A stretch of DNA of 64,000 nucleotides. It comes from Isoetes taiwanensis (lineage: Eukaryota > Streptophyta > Lycopodiopsida > Isoetales > Isoetaceae). The notes below the pieces were generated by a model. That model had not been told where the DNA came from, made no database searches, and saw nothing but the letters and a program-made list of their open reading frames with translations. The stretch is from positions 13,137,787 to 13,201,786 of the forward strand of contig JAJEKV010000005.1 in the NCBI GenBank assembly GCA_021234155.1. Direction: 5' to 3'. Shown here piece by piece: positions 54,600 through 64,000 of this stretch. The number at the start of each line of letters is the position of its first letter. Within the stretch, counting starts at the first letter, position 1. Both the position numbers and the translations under genes were made by a program.

Positions 54600-55478
54600 C
54601 CTTGTTTGTTGGGGATTTGATTGAATATCAAAACAAAGAGAACATACAAGTGTTTTTGAAGAAAGGAAAGATGTATTTGCTTGGGATTATTCAGAGTTAT
54701 CGTGTATCAAACCCGATGTATGTCAATTTGAAATTAAGATTAAAGAAGGTTGTAAACCCGTTTTCAAAAATTAAGAAGGATTAATGCTTCACTAATGGGA
54801 CTAATTAAAGATGAATTGGATAAGATGTTGGATGCAGGTGTTATTATTGAAATTATTAATCCAGAATGGGTATCTTGTATTGTTCCTGTGGAGAAGAAAA
54901 GTGGTGCCTTAAGGATTTGCATTGACTATCGAGACCTCAACAAAGCTACCATCAAAGATTGTTACCCTTTGCCCTTTTTAGAAGAAATCTTATATGCTGT
55001 AGCAGGTAAAGAGGTGTATTCATTTTTAGATGGCTTCTCAGGATTCAATCAGATTAGTATTAACCAACCCAAGACCTCTTTTATTACCCCTTGGGGAACT
55101 TATGCAATGAAAAGAATGCCTTTTGGACTAATGAATGCACCTGCTACTTTCCAGAGAGCCATGGATGTTATTTTTAGGCTTATGTCTCCTCAAGAATTCA
55201 GAGTTTATTTGGATGACCTTTGTTTAGGATCTCACCCTACTAATCATTTGGAATTGTTGGCAAAAATATGTTCTTTGTGTAGGGAATCTGGAGTCAACCT
55301 TAATCCAAAGAAATGTATTTTTTTTGCATCCAAAGGACAACTTTTGGGACACGAGGTATCCAACAATGGTATACAGGTGGCACAAGAAAAGGTTGAAGCT
55401 CTCAAAAAACTGGTGCCCCCCAAAAACCTGAAGCAGGTCAAAAGTTTTATTGGCATGACTAGTTTTCTTAGGATGTAA
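54600..55478 (+). pseudogene. reverse transcriptase of the Tat-like element
   Basis: After broken FAWDYSE-like and INASLMGLIKDELDKMLDAG blocks, a 227-codon frame reads WVSCIVPVEKKSGALRICID, YRDLNKATIKDCYPLPFLEE and DGFSGFNQISINQPKTSF. It continues MKRMPFGLMNAPATFQRAMD and the catalytic EFRVYLDDLCLGS. LLGHEVSNNGIQVAQEKVEA and LKQVKSFIGMTSFLRM follow. YLDD is the active-site box. The frame closes at 55476-55478 next to a 24-bp local duplication (CCTAGTTTTCTTAGGATGTAAGT-like), which may have caused the break. Confidence 0.9.
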
Positions 55479-55599
55479 GTCCTAGTTTTCTTAGGATGTA
55501 AGTCCTAATTTTGCTCACATTATAAGTCCTATTTCTAAGTTGACAAGAATAGGCAGGATTTCCAAATCTGAGAGTAAGTATGTTCTGTCACATGGTCAT

Positions 55600-56050
55600 C
55601 AGTTGCCAAGAGTCTTTTGAGTTGCTTATAAAGTCCATTTGTGAAGCAACTCTCCTAAAAACAGATTTGGCCAAGCCATTTGAGGTCTACATTACTATTA
55701 CTAAAAAGCCATAGGCTTAGCTATTCGCAAAACAAGCACACCATAGCTTTTGCCAAACCAAACAATGGAGTTCAAGCGAGGAAAAATACACGGAATGGAG
55801 AAGAGTGTCTTTGCTCTCATGTTTCTCATTGAGACAAAGGTCATTTATTATTGAAGAGTTCAGTTCAAGTTTATATGAAGCAAAATCCAACAGGTTTGTT
55901 ATTTGGTAAGGCTACCTCTAAACCAAAAATTCAAAGGTGGGCTTGCAAGTTACAAACCTTTGATATTTCTATAAAAGAGTTACATCAAGTAAAGAGTCCC
56001 ATCTCTATTTACCTTATATTTTCTTTGACCATGAGGATGTAATGGAAGTT
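55600..56050 (+). pseudogene. conventional RNase H and connection, decayed
   Basis: Frames give CEATLLKTDLAKPFEVY and AKQAHHSFCQTKQWSSSEEK. IIEEFSSSLYEAKSN, QRWACKLQTFDISIKELHQV and KSPISIYL follow, the normal gypsy RNase H with its TDASxxG..., YSxxEKxxLA-like and QRW-x-x-x-L-x-x-x-x-I blocks. Many stops. Confidence 0.65.
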
Positions 56051-56109
56051 GTTGATTTTGTGGATGCCTTAGCTTATTTTAGGTGAGATGATGATGAGCG
56101 GGGCCACCG

Positions 56110-57436
56110 TGATTGGCAGCTACCTATAAAGAATTTTCTACAATTCAAGGAGATGCCCTCGGATTGACCTCGAGCGACAAAGGAGATTTAAAAGAAAAGT
56201 GTAGGTTCAAAATGATTAATGATGTTTTATGTAAAGTCAACAGGGATGGACTATTATTGAGGTGTGTCAATGAAGAAGAATCATTTTTGATCATTAAAGA
56301 AATGCATGAAGGAATATGTGGAGGCCATTTTTTTGGAGATACACGCTAAGAAAATTCTCAGGTCGGGATACTATTGGCCTACAATATTTAAAGATTGTTA
56401 TCTTTGCTATAAAATCTTGCCACAAGTGCCAAATATTTGGCAAGAGGATCCTTATCCCAAATTTGCACTAAACCCCATAATTTCTCCGGGACCCTTCCAA
56501 ATTTGGGGATTGGATTATATTGGTCCTATTAACCCCTCTTCTCAAGGGCAACATCAAGACATTATTGTAGCTACTGATTATTTTACCAAATGGGCAAGAG
56601 GCAATTCCTTTGAGACAGGGCTAATGCCCTTACAGCGACAAAGTTCTTACATGAGTACATTTTGTGGCGGTTTGGTATTCCTCTACAATTACATTCGATA
56701 GAGGTACTCCTTTTGTGAATGAAGTTATTGCTAATTTATTGACCATTCTTAAAGTCAAACATACCAAGAGTTCCTCTTACTATCCCCAAGGTAATGGTCA
56801 AGCGGAAGCTACTAACAAAGTTTTGAAGGGTATTTTGCGTAAAAACAAGTGGATGATAATCAAAAGGATTGGCATGCTAAATTAGTGGATGCCCTATGGG
56901 CTTATAGAGTCACCATCAAAGCAGCAACCACTCATACCCCTTTTAACTTGGTTTATGGCATTGAAGCCGCGGCTTCCAGTGAGAGCTTGAGCTTCCATCT
57001 CTCGAGGTTAGCTCACAAGTTGTGTTTGCCTTTTGAGTATGCCTTGCGGGAAAGACTGGATGCCCTTTTGCATTTAGAAGAATATAGGATGGAAGCTGAG
57101 AATGCTAATTTGCTTAAAAAGCCAAGGATTTGGCTGCTTTCAAAGTCGCTCATAAAATACAAGGGATTCTTAAGATTTGGAGAATTAGTTCGAAATGGAA
57201 TAAATCAAGGGAGGATTCAGCCCCATAAGTTTGAGAATCTTTGGGAGGGTCCCTATGAAGTGTTGGAACCTCGCAGGCACCAATTCATATTGGCTAAAGG
57301 AATTAACTTCAGGGTTTGTCACTCCCAAATCCCATCAACACTATTCATTCTAAGAGGTATCTTTGGGATCAAGACATTTGCTTGTCCCTTTTATGCTCTA
57401 GAATTTAAACAAGTTAGAATTAAATTTAGATGTTAG
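56110..57436 (+). pseudogene. integrase of the Tat-like element
   Basis: HEGICGGHF at 56310 starts the zinc domain, continuing YYWPTIFKDCYLCYK. The core has IWGLDYIGPINPSSQGQHQD (first Asp), IVATDYFTKWA and FDRGTPFVNEVIANLLTI (second Asp, shifted). SSSYYPQGNGQAEATNKVLK carries the Glu region. WHAKLVDALWAYRVTIKAAT and HTPFNLVYGIEA complete it, and NLWEGPYEVLE is a GPY-type C-terminal module. No chromodomain follows. At least four frameshifts. Confidence 0.88.
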
Positions 57437-58242
57437 ATAGATTGGATTTCACTTTGTCTTAAATTTAGAACTAATGTCTTCATTAAGTTTATGTTTGCGA
57501 TTAGCCAAAGATGAAGGATGAGCTATCAAAAGCGGTCTCGGGACAAGGATTTTTATTAAGCGCCAAGTGTCATTTGCAGGAGCACCCTTTATCCATCTTT
57601 ATTCATCTGTCTCCGGTGTGGTCTTGCCCTCCATTCAGCCATGCTCTTTTATTTTTATCTCCCCAAATGTGCACTCTGCAAATTCAGCTTCACCATCATA
57701 GCAGAGTGCAAGAATCAAGTTTAACTTGTTTGTATGTTTCCATGACAGGTGCACCCTTTCTCCATCTTTATTCATCCGCCATAAGTGGTCCTGCTATCCA
57801 TTTAAACTCCTTACTCTTGTTCTCATTCCCAAAAGAAGGCACTCTGCAATTCAGCTTTTACCATCATAGCAGAAGTTGCATTTTAAGGATCAAGAAGCCA
57901 CACATTTTCTTGTTTTGGTGAGATTCAAACATTTACATATCCATATCACCTCATACATTCCATTCCCATCACTACTTTTACCATGTTTACATTCATTCTC
58001 ACCTCCTTCTCACTCACTCACTTTTTCACACCACCATATTCACCCCCCATTCCATCAAGACTTGCACTCATCAAGACTTCTCAAGACTTCTCAAAGACTT
58101 GCACTCATCGGCGCAAGACTTGCACTCATCAAAGACTTGCACTTTACATTCTCTTTTTACCATAATTCTCACTTAGATACCTTGGTACCAAGCTGAAGAC
58201 CCTTGTGGTCGAGGGGACCAGCCATTTTCTTGTTTTTATAGA
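57437..58242. other. 3' noncoding region with a tandem repeat
   Basis: Two copies of a unit about 140 bp long, beginning AGGAGCACCCTTTATCCATC (57578) and AGGTGCACCCTTTCTCCATC (57747) and ending ACCATCATAGCAGA, lie in tandem. A run of CAAGACTTGCACTCATC units follows at 58060-58145. No polypurine tract is obvious right before the 3' LTR, where GTCGAGGGGACC lies about 25 bases upstream. Confidence 0.6.
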
Positions 58243-60097
58243 TGTTGCCCCAAAGGGCAACATACTAATTGAATGGTTTATTTGTTGAAGTTAGGAAGGC
58301 TAAGTCAAAAGAGGACTTGGTAGTCAACATTGATATGAAGGTCAAAGGATGTTCATTTTACAAGACAACAATGTGCTCAAGGTTCAAAACTCACATGAGG
58401 TACTTTATTTAAGGTCAAAGTGCTTAGTCAAGAATATGCTCTAGAAGATTCTGGGTTATGAAGTTTGGAAGACAATTTTTGAAGATTGGAAGTTAAAAGT
58501 TTGGAAGATCCCATGGCATTAGATTCCACCTCCTAGTCATTTTTATCCATATTCTTACCCCCATTTCCATAGTCATATTTTCCCTTGTTCATTTTTTTGC
58601 CAAATCACACCTTGATTGCTTAATTCTTTTTGCCTCCTTATTTCATATCCCTTTTCCCACTCTTATCACACCTTCATAAATACCCCTAGCCCATTTCTAG
58701 CTTGGAATTTTATGACCACTTTGCTTTGTCCACCATTGTGCCTTAAATATTCATGCTACCCATGGAATATCCCAATGCATGGAATCTAAGCCTAGCATAT
58801 TCCTCAGAAAATCTCCTCAATTGATCTATCTATATAATTATTTTATAAGGCACCCTTTGAAACCATGGCCTAACATTTCTAAATGGCTAAATACAGCATA
58901 TTCCTGGTTTATACTCCCAAAAATACTGCCACCCGATCGGCGCAAATCGGAAAAAATACGGTGAAGAACCCTAAAATTGGAAAAACTGCTCGAATCACGC
59001 CGGAATGGAAGCCTTGGACTCTCGAAAACTACCTACTTTCAGATTCCGCCCTAAGCATCCAATCAAGCCTAAATTTAAGCTCTAAGATCGGAACCGTTTA
59101 AAATCTAAATCTATATACATGGGAAACGAAGACGGGAGAAAAATTTGAAGGCCTGTAAGTATTCGGATCCTACATTGATCATTCTTTGAGCAAGATCTCG
59201 GACGATCCTTGAAGTTCTTGAGCTCTCCTCAACCTGGATTCACAAGATCTGGTTGACATTACCTTCAAAAATTATTGACTTGAGAAGATTATTTTCCTGT
59301 GATTTAAAGCTATGAAGCATCCTTATATTCTGTTATCATGATATATTTACCTCCATATCAATTCAAATCGATTGCCAAGTTGTCAAATCCATCTCTGATA
59401 TATTATTCTACAATTCTTGCTACAAAATATTCTACAGAAAATTCTAGTGTATTTTTCTATTCCTTTGGACCACTTGCCATCTATCCTTAGAGCCTGTGCA
59501 GTCCAGAGGAGTTGGAATCATTCAAAAATACCAAGTATAGCTCAAATTCAAAAAAATTGCTCTCGGGTGTGGACAATTTTGACTGTATTTTGCCAAATCT
59601 AGCCACAAAAAATACTTTTACACATCCAAATGAAGATTTGATTGATTGCCCCTTTTCCCTAGCATCATTGCAACCTATCTACTTTGGAATTTCTCAAAAA
59701 GATGATTTGCAACTCCAAACCTCAATTTCTGATCACTGTTTTCTACATTTGACCTCTATTGACCAAAATTTGACCCCACTTTGAGCTTGAATAACTCACA
59801 GATTAAGTCTCTGACTTGGTCAGAGGTTTTACTGTTGGTTAACTACCACTTTTTTGACCAAGTTTATTGCATCTGACTTAAAAAATTGATCTGCATCTCG
59901 ACATCACATTTGTTTTGGCAAAGGTACTATTTTTTGGAAATGGGAAAGGTATAGAACTCGAACTTTTTGAACTTGTTTTTGGGATTTCCTTGCATAGACT
60001 GATCACCTCAAGTGATCTGGAGGTTCTAACCCCAATTTGAGTGAAAACTTGAATTGGTTCCTTGTGGTTGACCTTTTAGCCAGGTTTAGGGTCAACA
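58243..60097 (+). repeat. 3' LTR of the Tat-like element (1,855 bp)
   Basis: Begins TGTTGCCCCAAAGGGCAAC and ends GGGTCAACA. It has the same order as 50102-51966. Most differences are small indels, such as ATTCTGGAAA against ATCGGAAA, and one roughly 14-bp deletion near 58570. Confidence 0.95.
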
Positions 60098-60102
60098 GCA
60101 CT
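60098..60102. repeat. right target-site duplication GCACT
   Basis: Matches 50097-50101. The exon resumes here in the same reading frame. Confidence 0.95.
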
Positions 60103-63100
60103 TGAGAAAGCTAAAGCAGTTGCAGGTGCAGACCCTTCAATGACTGCTGCAACAGAAACTCTTTCATCACCAAGTGCTAAATTAGTAATTGGAGAAGCTA
60201 AGAAAGATTCTGCTTACGCCTCAAAGATCATCTGCGGGTCCCGGTCCCGGACACGTTATGTAAAAAGCTACAAAGGACACAGATCGATTTAATCCGGGGA
60301 GATACCAGGGAAGAGGAAGTCGAGTTGGTAGTTGAGTCCACTCCAAAGAGGAGGCAAAAGAATTTGGTGATGGCACTCCAAGAGGAAAAAAAGGGAAAAA
60401 TCTCCAGAAGCAACAAAAAATGTCCTCCTAAAAAGAAAATCTCCAGGCAAAAAGTGCCATCACCACCTAGAAAGAGGTATGTCGAAGATGAACTAATTTT
60501 GTTAAACATCTCGATTTATGATAATTAACCACATTTTTTTTGTACATAGGACACGATCACAGTCGGTGGAAGGAAGCCGATCCTCGATCCTTCCGAGTCG
60601 GGTAGGAAGAGGAAGAGGATCTACAAGAAAATATTGATGTGATAACAAATAAGGTGCAAAGAGTCCCACGTAAGATCTTTGAAGCGGTGATGAATTTACA
60701 AGGTGAGTAATATACAATTGATTACAATAGATATATTCTTTTGCTAATCTTTGTTGTTTCCTTGTATAGTTTAGTGAACCGACCGAAAAGGTTGGTTCCA
60801 TTCACTCCTTATAGGGATTGTCCTCCTAAGCACGCACCCTCTATCTTTCAAAGTGATGTTGACGAAGTTCTCACTGGAAGTTGGACTTGACCTCTAAGAT
60901 GGTAGATGTCTATGGGAGGTAGGCTACCATTTCAACATATTTATGTTATTTCATTCCTAAGTCACTCATCTTATGTATTAATATGTATTCTCGGATTTGT
61001 GTGCGTGTACCTTTGTAGCAGTCTTCCATCCGATTGGAAACACAAGTTTTTACGGTTCGATAGGACACCTTCCAATTTTGTGAATTCCCCTCAAGAACGA
61101 GGGGGGATGCACGTAACACTAACATAAAGGAAGGGCTGGATGGCATTTTGATTGCAAGATGCCAATACATATTTGTTCAACTCGCAAGGCCCAAATGTGG
61201 CATTGGCAATACTTGTGCTTGCTGGTCCATTGAAAAGCTCTTTTCCATCTATAGCTAGCCCAAGTATACAGATCCTCTCTCCTGTCAAAGGCTATGTACC
61301 CGATGCTAAAGTGGTCCGAAGTAAGTATGAGTTTCGTTTTGTTTTTATGATTTGATTATTTCGATATTGCAATTTCTTATGCTTGATTTATTCTCACATT
61401 GCAATTTTGCGGGTTTCATAAGCTTGTGATCAATAACATGATGCTCGGATCCAACAGCTTAAGCCATGGTAGGAAGAACTTTGATGCTCCTGTGTTCTGT
61501 CCTAAAATGCCAGAAACTAGTACCAGCAACCCTTGCATGTACATTGTGGCTTACATGCACAAATTCATAGATGCCGTGGTTGATGCACAGCCAAGCTCCA
61601 TTTTTGTAAGTAGAACATGTTATTTTCCTATTAGTTATTTGTTGGTATAGTCCTCTAATACTTGTGCACCATGCAGATGACACCCAGTTGGTTCACTGAT
61701 GCCTATGCCAAGTCTCGGAGGGATCATCTAATGGAGGCATTAATTGTAGAAGGCGAGATGAATATACAAGCAGTTGTTCCTACACAGGGTAGATAGTCCC
61801 TTTGACTTGTTTGTAAATTACAGTTTTGTATGAGCCATGCTCCGAGCTTCTTTGTACTCAATAAGTAATGAAAAATTAATTTATTTGTCTCACTTACACC
61901 TGTGCAAATAACAATCGTGTAATTATCAATGTGTTTTCTCAATTGTGTGATCTGAAATGTAATTATAAATTGTGAATCTCAAGTGTTTTCTTGCTGACTG
62001 GTGAATCATCTAATTCGGGAGAAAGTTCATTATCTTTGACTTAAATTACGTGTTGGGCAAGAGTGTGCACAAGAATGAAAATATTAACTCAAGATACCAA
62101 CAGATCCGGAAAGATGAGCTTCGGTTTAATATAGGAAGCGGGTTTTTTTTCGGGGCCGTGGTTAACATCATCATTAGCATTTGTAGGAGAAGGGTTTGAT
62201 GTTGCCATCCGGTCTTCACTCACTTCTAAAAATCTTCAACCAATTGTGGAACATATTTGTGATGCTTTTTCCATAAAGTGAAGTTTGTTTACTGACCCGA
62301 TAAAGGTGTTGGACTCGCCACACAAACACCCTCATGAACCTCATTAGTCGTGGTATGGCAAGAGTACCCAGAGTACTATGGACATACTGATTCGATCGAC
62401 GATTTAAAGATACAAATCCACTTTGAATCGTAGGAAGCTACATATGTCCTTTCTCTTGGACACCGATATTAGTCGGTGACGATTGCTTGTCATGGAGCTC
62501 ATTCCATGGCTTAATGGATTCAAAATGGTCAAGATGGTATAGTTTATGTGAAAGAGCATCCAATGACTAATGCAGCAGATGGCATATCAGAGCAGGTGGA
62601 ACAGATTTTGCTGGCAAACTATGGCAGCAACTTGGGTGCTCTGTTGCCTAAATTTAGTCAATATACGGAGCAAGGAATGGAGAAACTGCCATCATGTTAT
62701 TGGCCTCTCGACTGGCCCATTGTTGGTAGAGACTTTGAGTGATGTACAAATTCAAATGTTATGAATATATATATCAAAGTTTTTGTTCATTGCACTTGAG
62801 TACTCTTTTTCTTGTCTTTCTTATTGGTACAATTATGAGTGTGTATACATAATTAAGTGATCTTCATTTGCTTTGTAGATGAATGGTGAAACACAAAAGA
62901 CTATTAAGAAACTAAGAGATAGAGTTCTGTTTGCACCCGGAGGTGATACAAACCAACACAAGCTGCAAGTACATAGGGTTGGGGACCGATTATCGCCTCT
63001 ATCTCTCTTTGTTCCTGAACTTTGGAAAAAGGTTGAGCAAATTGAAAATTATGAGGAAAGAGCAACCATGAAAGGTATATTGGCAGCAAATCACTTGTTG

Positions 63101-63244
63101 CACAACCCTTGGGGGAAGGCACGTGTCCTGGAAGATGCAGGCCATGTAGGATGGAAAGGTTTGCCAGTGGCACGTGCTATAGAAACCGCATGGACTACTG
63201 CTTTAGAGGATATCTCTTCACCTCTCGTGGGCTGGAAGACATGA
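60098..63244 (+). pseudogene. 3' part of the same unrecognised multi-exon gene
   Basis: Joining across the retrotransposon restores one frame: EIERMA then ALEKAKAVAGADPSMTAATE. A shift near 60290 leads to a lysine-rich tail (SNKKCPPKKKISRQKVPSPP) ending at a donor AGGTATGT (60477). Likely exons follow: 60551-60711 (acceptor TTTGTACATAG, donor CAAGGTGAGT), from 60777 (acceptor TTGTATAG; PKRLVPFTPYRDCPPKHAPS), from 61020 (SDWKHKFLRFDRTPSNFV), to 61320 (donor GAAGTAAGT), about 61420-61606 (PMYIVAYMHKF-like), 61678-61789 (acceptor ACCATGCAG, donor GGGTAGAT), fragments at 62150-62740, and a last exon 62881-63244 (acceptor TTTGTAG; KLRDRVLFAPGG, GKARVLEDAGHVGWKGLPVA). The clean splice signals argue for a once-real host gene. 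Function unknown. Confidence 0.6.
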
Positions 63245-64000
63245 TGCAATAGTCATAAGATATCAGGCTCCTAACCGACATTTTGAAGCTTGGTCATGAA
63301 TTATGAGCCATGCTCATTTTCGGGTGTGTTGTATTTATGTCCACAATATAAATATATCAACCATTTGTACATGAAATCCTGTCCATTTCTTATCTTTGCC
63401 ATGACTGAAACCATTTTTAATGTTTATGCAATTCAACTTTCTTGTGTTCAATTCTAATCAACTTACACTTAACAAATTTTTATAATATTTCTGGAATGTA
63501 CAACAGATCTGACTTAGTCCATGTCATCTACAATTGCTGGAAGTTGTGATAACAATGTCTCATGGACTTCATCGGCAAGTGAAATGTCAGGCTTGCCCCT
63601 TCAAACTTGTGTTTTACTTTCTTGAATGGGATTGAACCCCAATCACGCATTCTGCGGTACCAAAACATTCTTAGTAGGAAGCAGTTTATACTTATTGTGG
63701 CAGTACCGAATTAGTTCATAATATTGTCCTTCAATGACACTAGTGTAGCAGAGTATTCATTTCCATAGTCATCAATTGAATCTTCTTCCAATGCATGCTT
63801 TTCCCGGTGCACATGAGAACATAGTATGAAACACCTTCCACATTGTCCGGTCTGCAAAAAGACACAAATACATCAAAATGACTACAATGTCATCTAAACC
63901 AGCCTCGTCCTCTGCATACAAAACATCCACATCATTTTCAGCTTCAACACGAGAGGCAATATGATCTGTGGGCTCCAAACTTTTTAGAGACCATTCTCCA
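63245..64000. other. intergenic stretch at the window edge
   Basis: AT-rich. A minus-strand frame at 63772-64000 (EPTDHIASRVEAENDVDVLY, then AEDEAGLDDIVVIL) may be an exon of a gene extending past the window, but I do not recognise it. Confidence 0.3.

Larger units (their letters stand above)
50102..60097 (+). mobile_element. 10.0-kb Ty3/gypsy (Tat-like) retrotransposon with extra RNase H
   Basis: Complete by structure: LTRs at 50102-51966 and 58243-60097, borders TGTTG...CAACA, target duplication GCACT, tRNA-Gln-type primer site at 51970. The internal order is a decayed gag (52260-53110), protease (53540-53960), a cellular-type RNase H (54060-54520), RT (54600-55478), the usual RNase H (55600-56050) and integrase (56110-57436), then a long 3' noncoding region. 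Several frameshifts and stops make it inactive as written. LTR similarity is high apart from small indels, so the insertion looks recent. Confidence 0.93.

Noticed and set aside
57511-58196. Plus-strand frames after integrase as an envelope or extra gene
   Set aside because: They are produced by a pyrimidine-rich tandem repeat, have no signal or domain and do not match between the repeat units.
1-64000. CRISPR array, bacterial operon or riboswitch
   Set aside because: Composition, introns and mobile elements are those of a plant nuclear genome. The short repeats seen are microsatellites, LTR or TIR parts, with no spacer-repeat periodicity.

Overview
This is nuclear DNA from a land plant, probably one with a large, transposon-rich genome. 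The evidence is a plant-type family 1 beta-glucosidase with a secretory N-terminus, GT-AG introns, and plant-type Ty3/gypsy, LINE, SINE, hAT and MITE sequences. I cannot name the species. About half of the window is recognisable mobile DNA, and most coding regions carry small frameshifts.

Layout. Positions 1-9900 are mostly AT-rich noncoding DNA. They hold a 1-kb LINE-like insertion between 24-bp direct repeats (2266-3313), an intronless and frameshifted beta-glucosidase (4459-6029, minus) and a 329-bp MITE (6175-6503). Positions 9900-24000 hold a tRNA-derived SINE, short tandem duplications and two decayed LINE copies (16800-17660 minus, 22340-23390 plus). A broken hAT element with a BED/DUF659/dimerisation transposase lies at 24059-26885, followed by an isolated gag fragment.

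The centrepiece is an 18.0-kb Ty3/gypsy chromovirus at 28535-46575. It has 1.6-kb LTRs, a TG...CA border, a 5-bp target duplication (GCTAT), a tRNA-Met-like primer site and a polypurine tract. Between the primer site and gag it carries a histone H3-like gene (30728-31814). The N-terminus after Met is ARTKQTARK, identical to H3 residues 1-9. A roughly 260-codon linker follows, and then a degenerate but recognisable H3 histone fold ending in [19 protein letters not shown]. The same element ends pol with a chromodomain-like segment, a domain class that reads methylated H3 tails. An H3 mimic and an H3 reader in one retroelement is the strongest candidate here for an undescribed system. The 3' part of the element also contains a 2.76-kb long inverted repeat (arms about 0.75 kb, one split by a LINE) that would fold into a long hairpin RNA.

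The right side (48085-63244) is a multi-exon gene of unknown family, split in mid-exon by a second complete retrotransposon (50102-60097; LTRs about 1.86 kb, TSD GCACT, tRNA-Gln-type primer site). That second element looks Tat-like. It carries an extra cellular-type RNase H domain placed between protease and reverse transcriptase, which is an unusual position.

A caution applies throughout. When duplicated copies are compared, many differences are one- or two-base indels at CTG, CAG or CCG trinucleotides. These are the plant CHG methylation contexts, so part of the frameshifting may be long-read base-calling error over methylated transposons rather than true decay.
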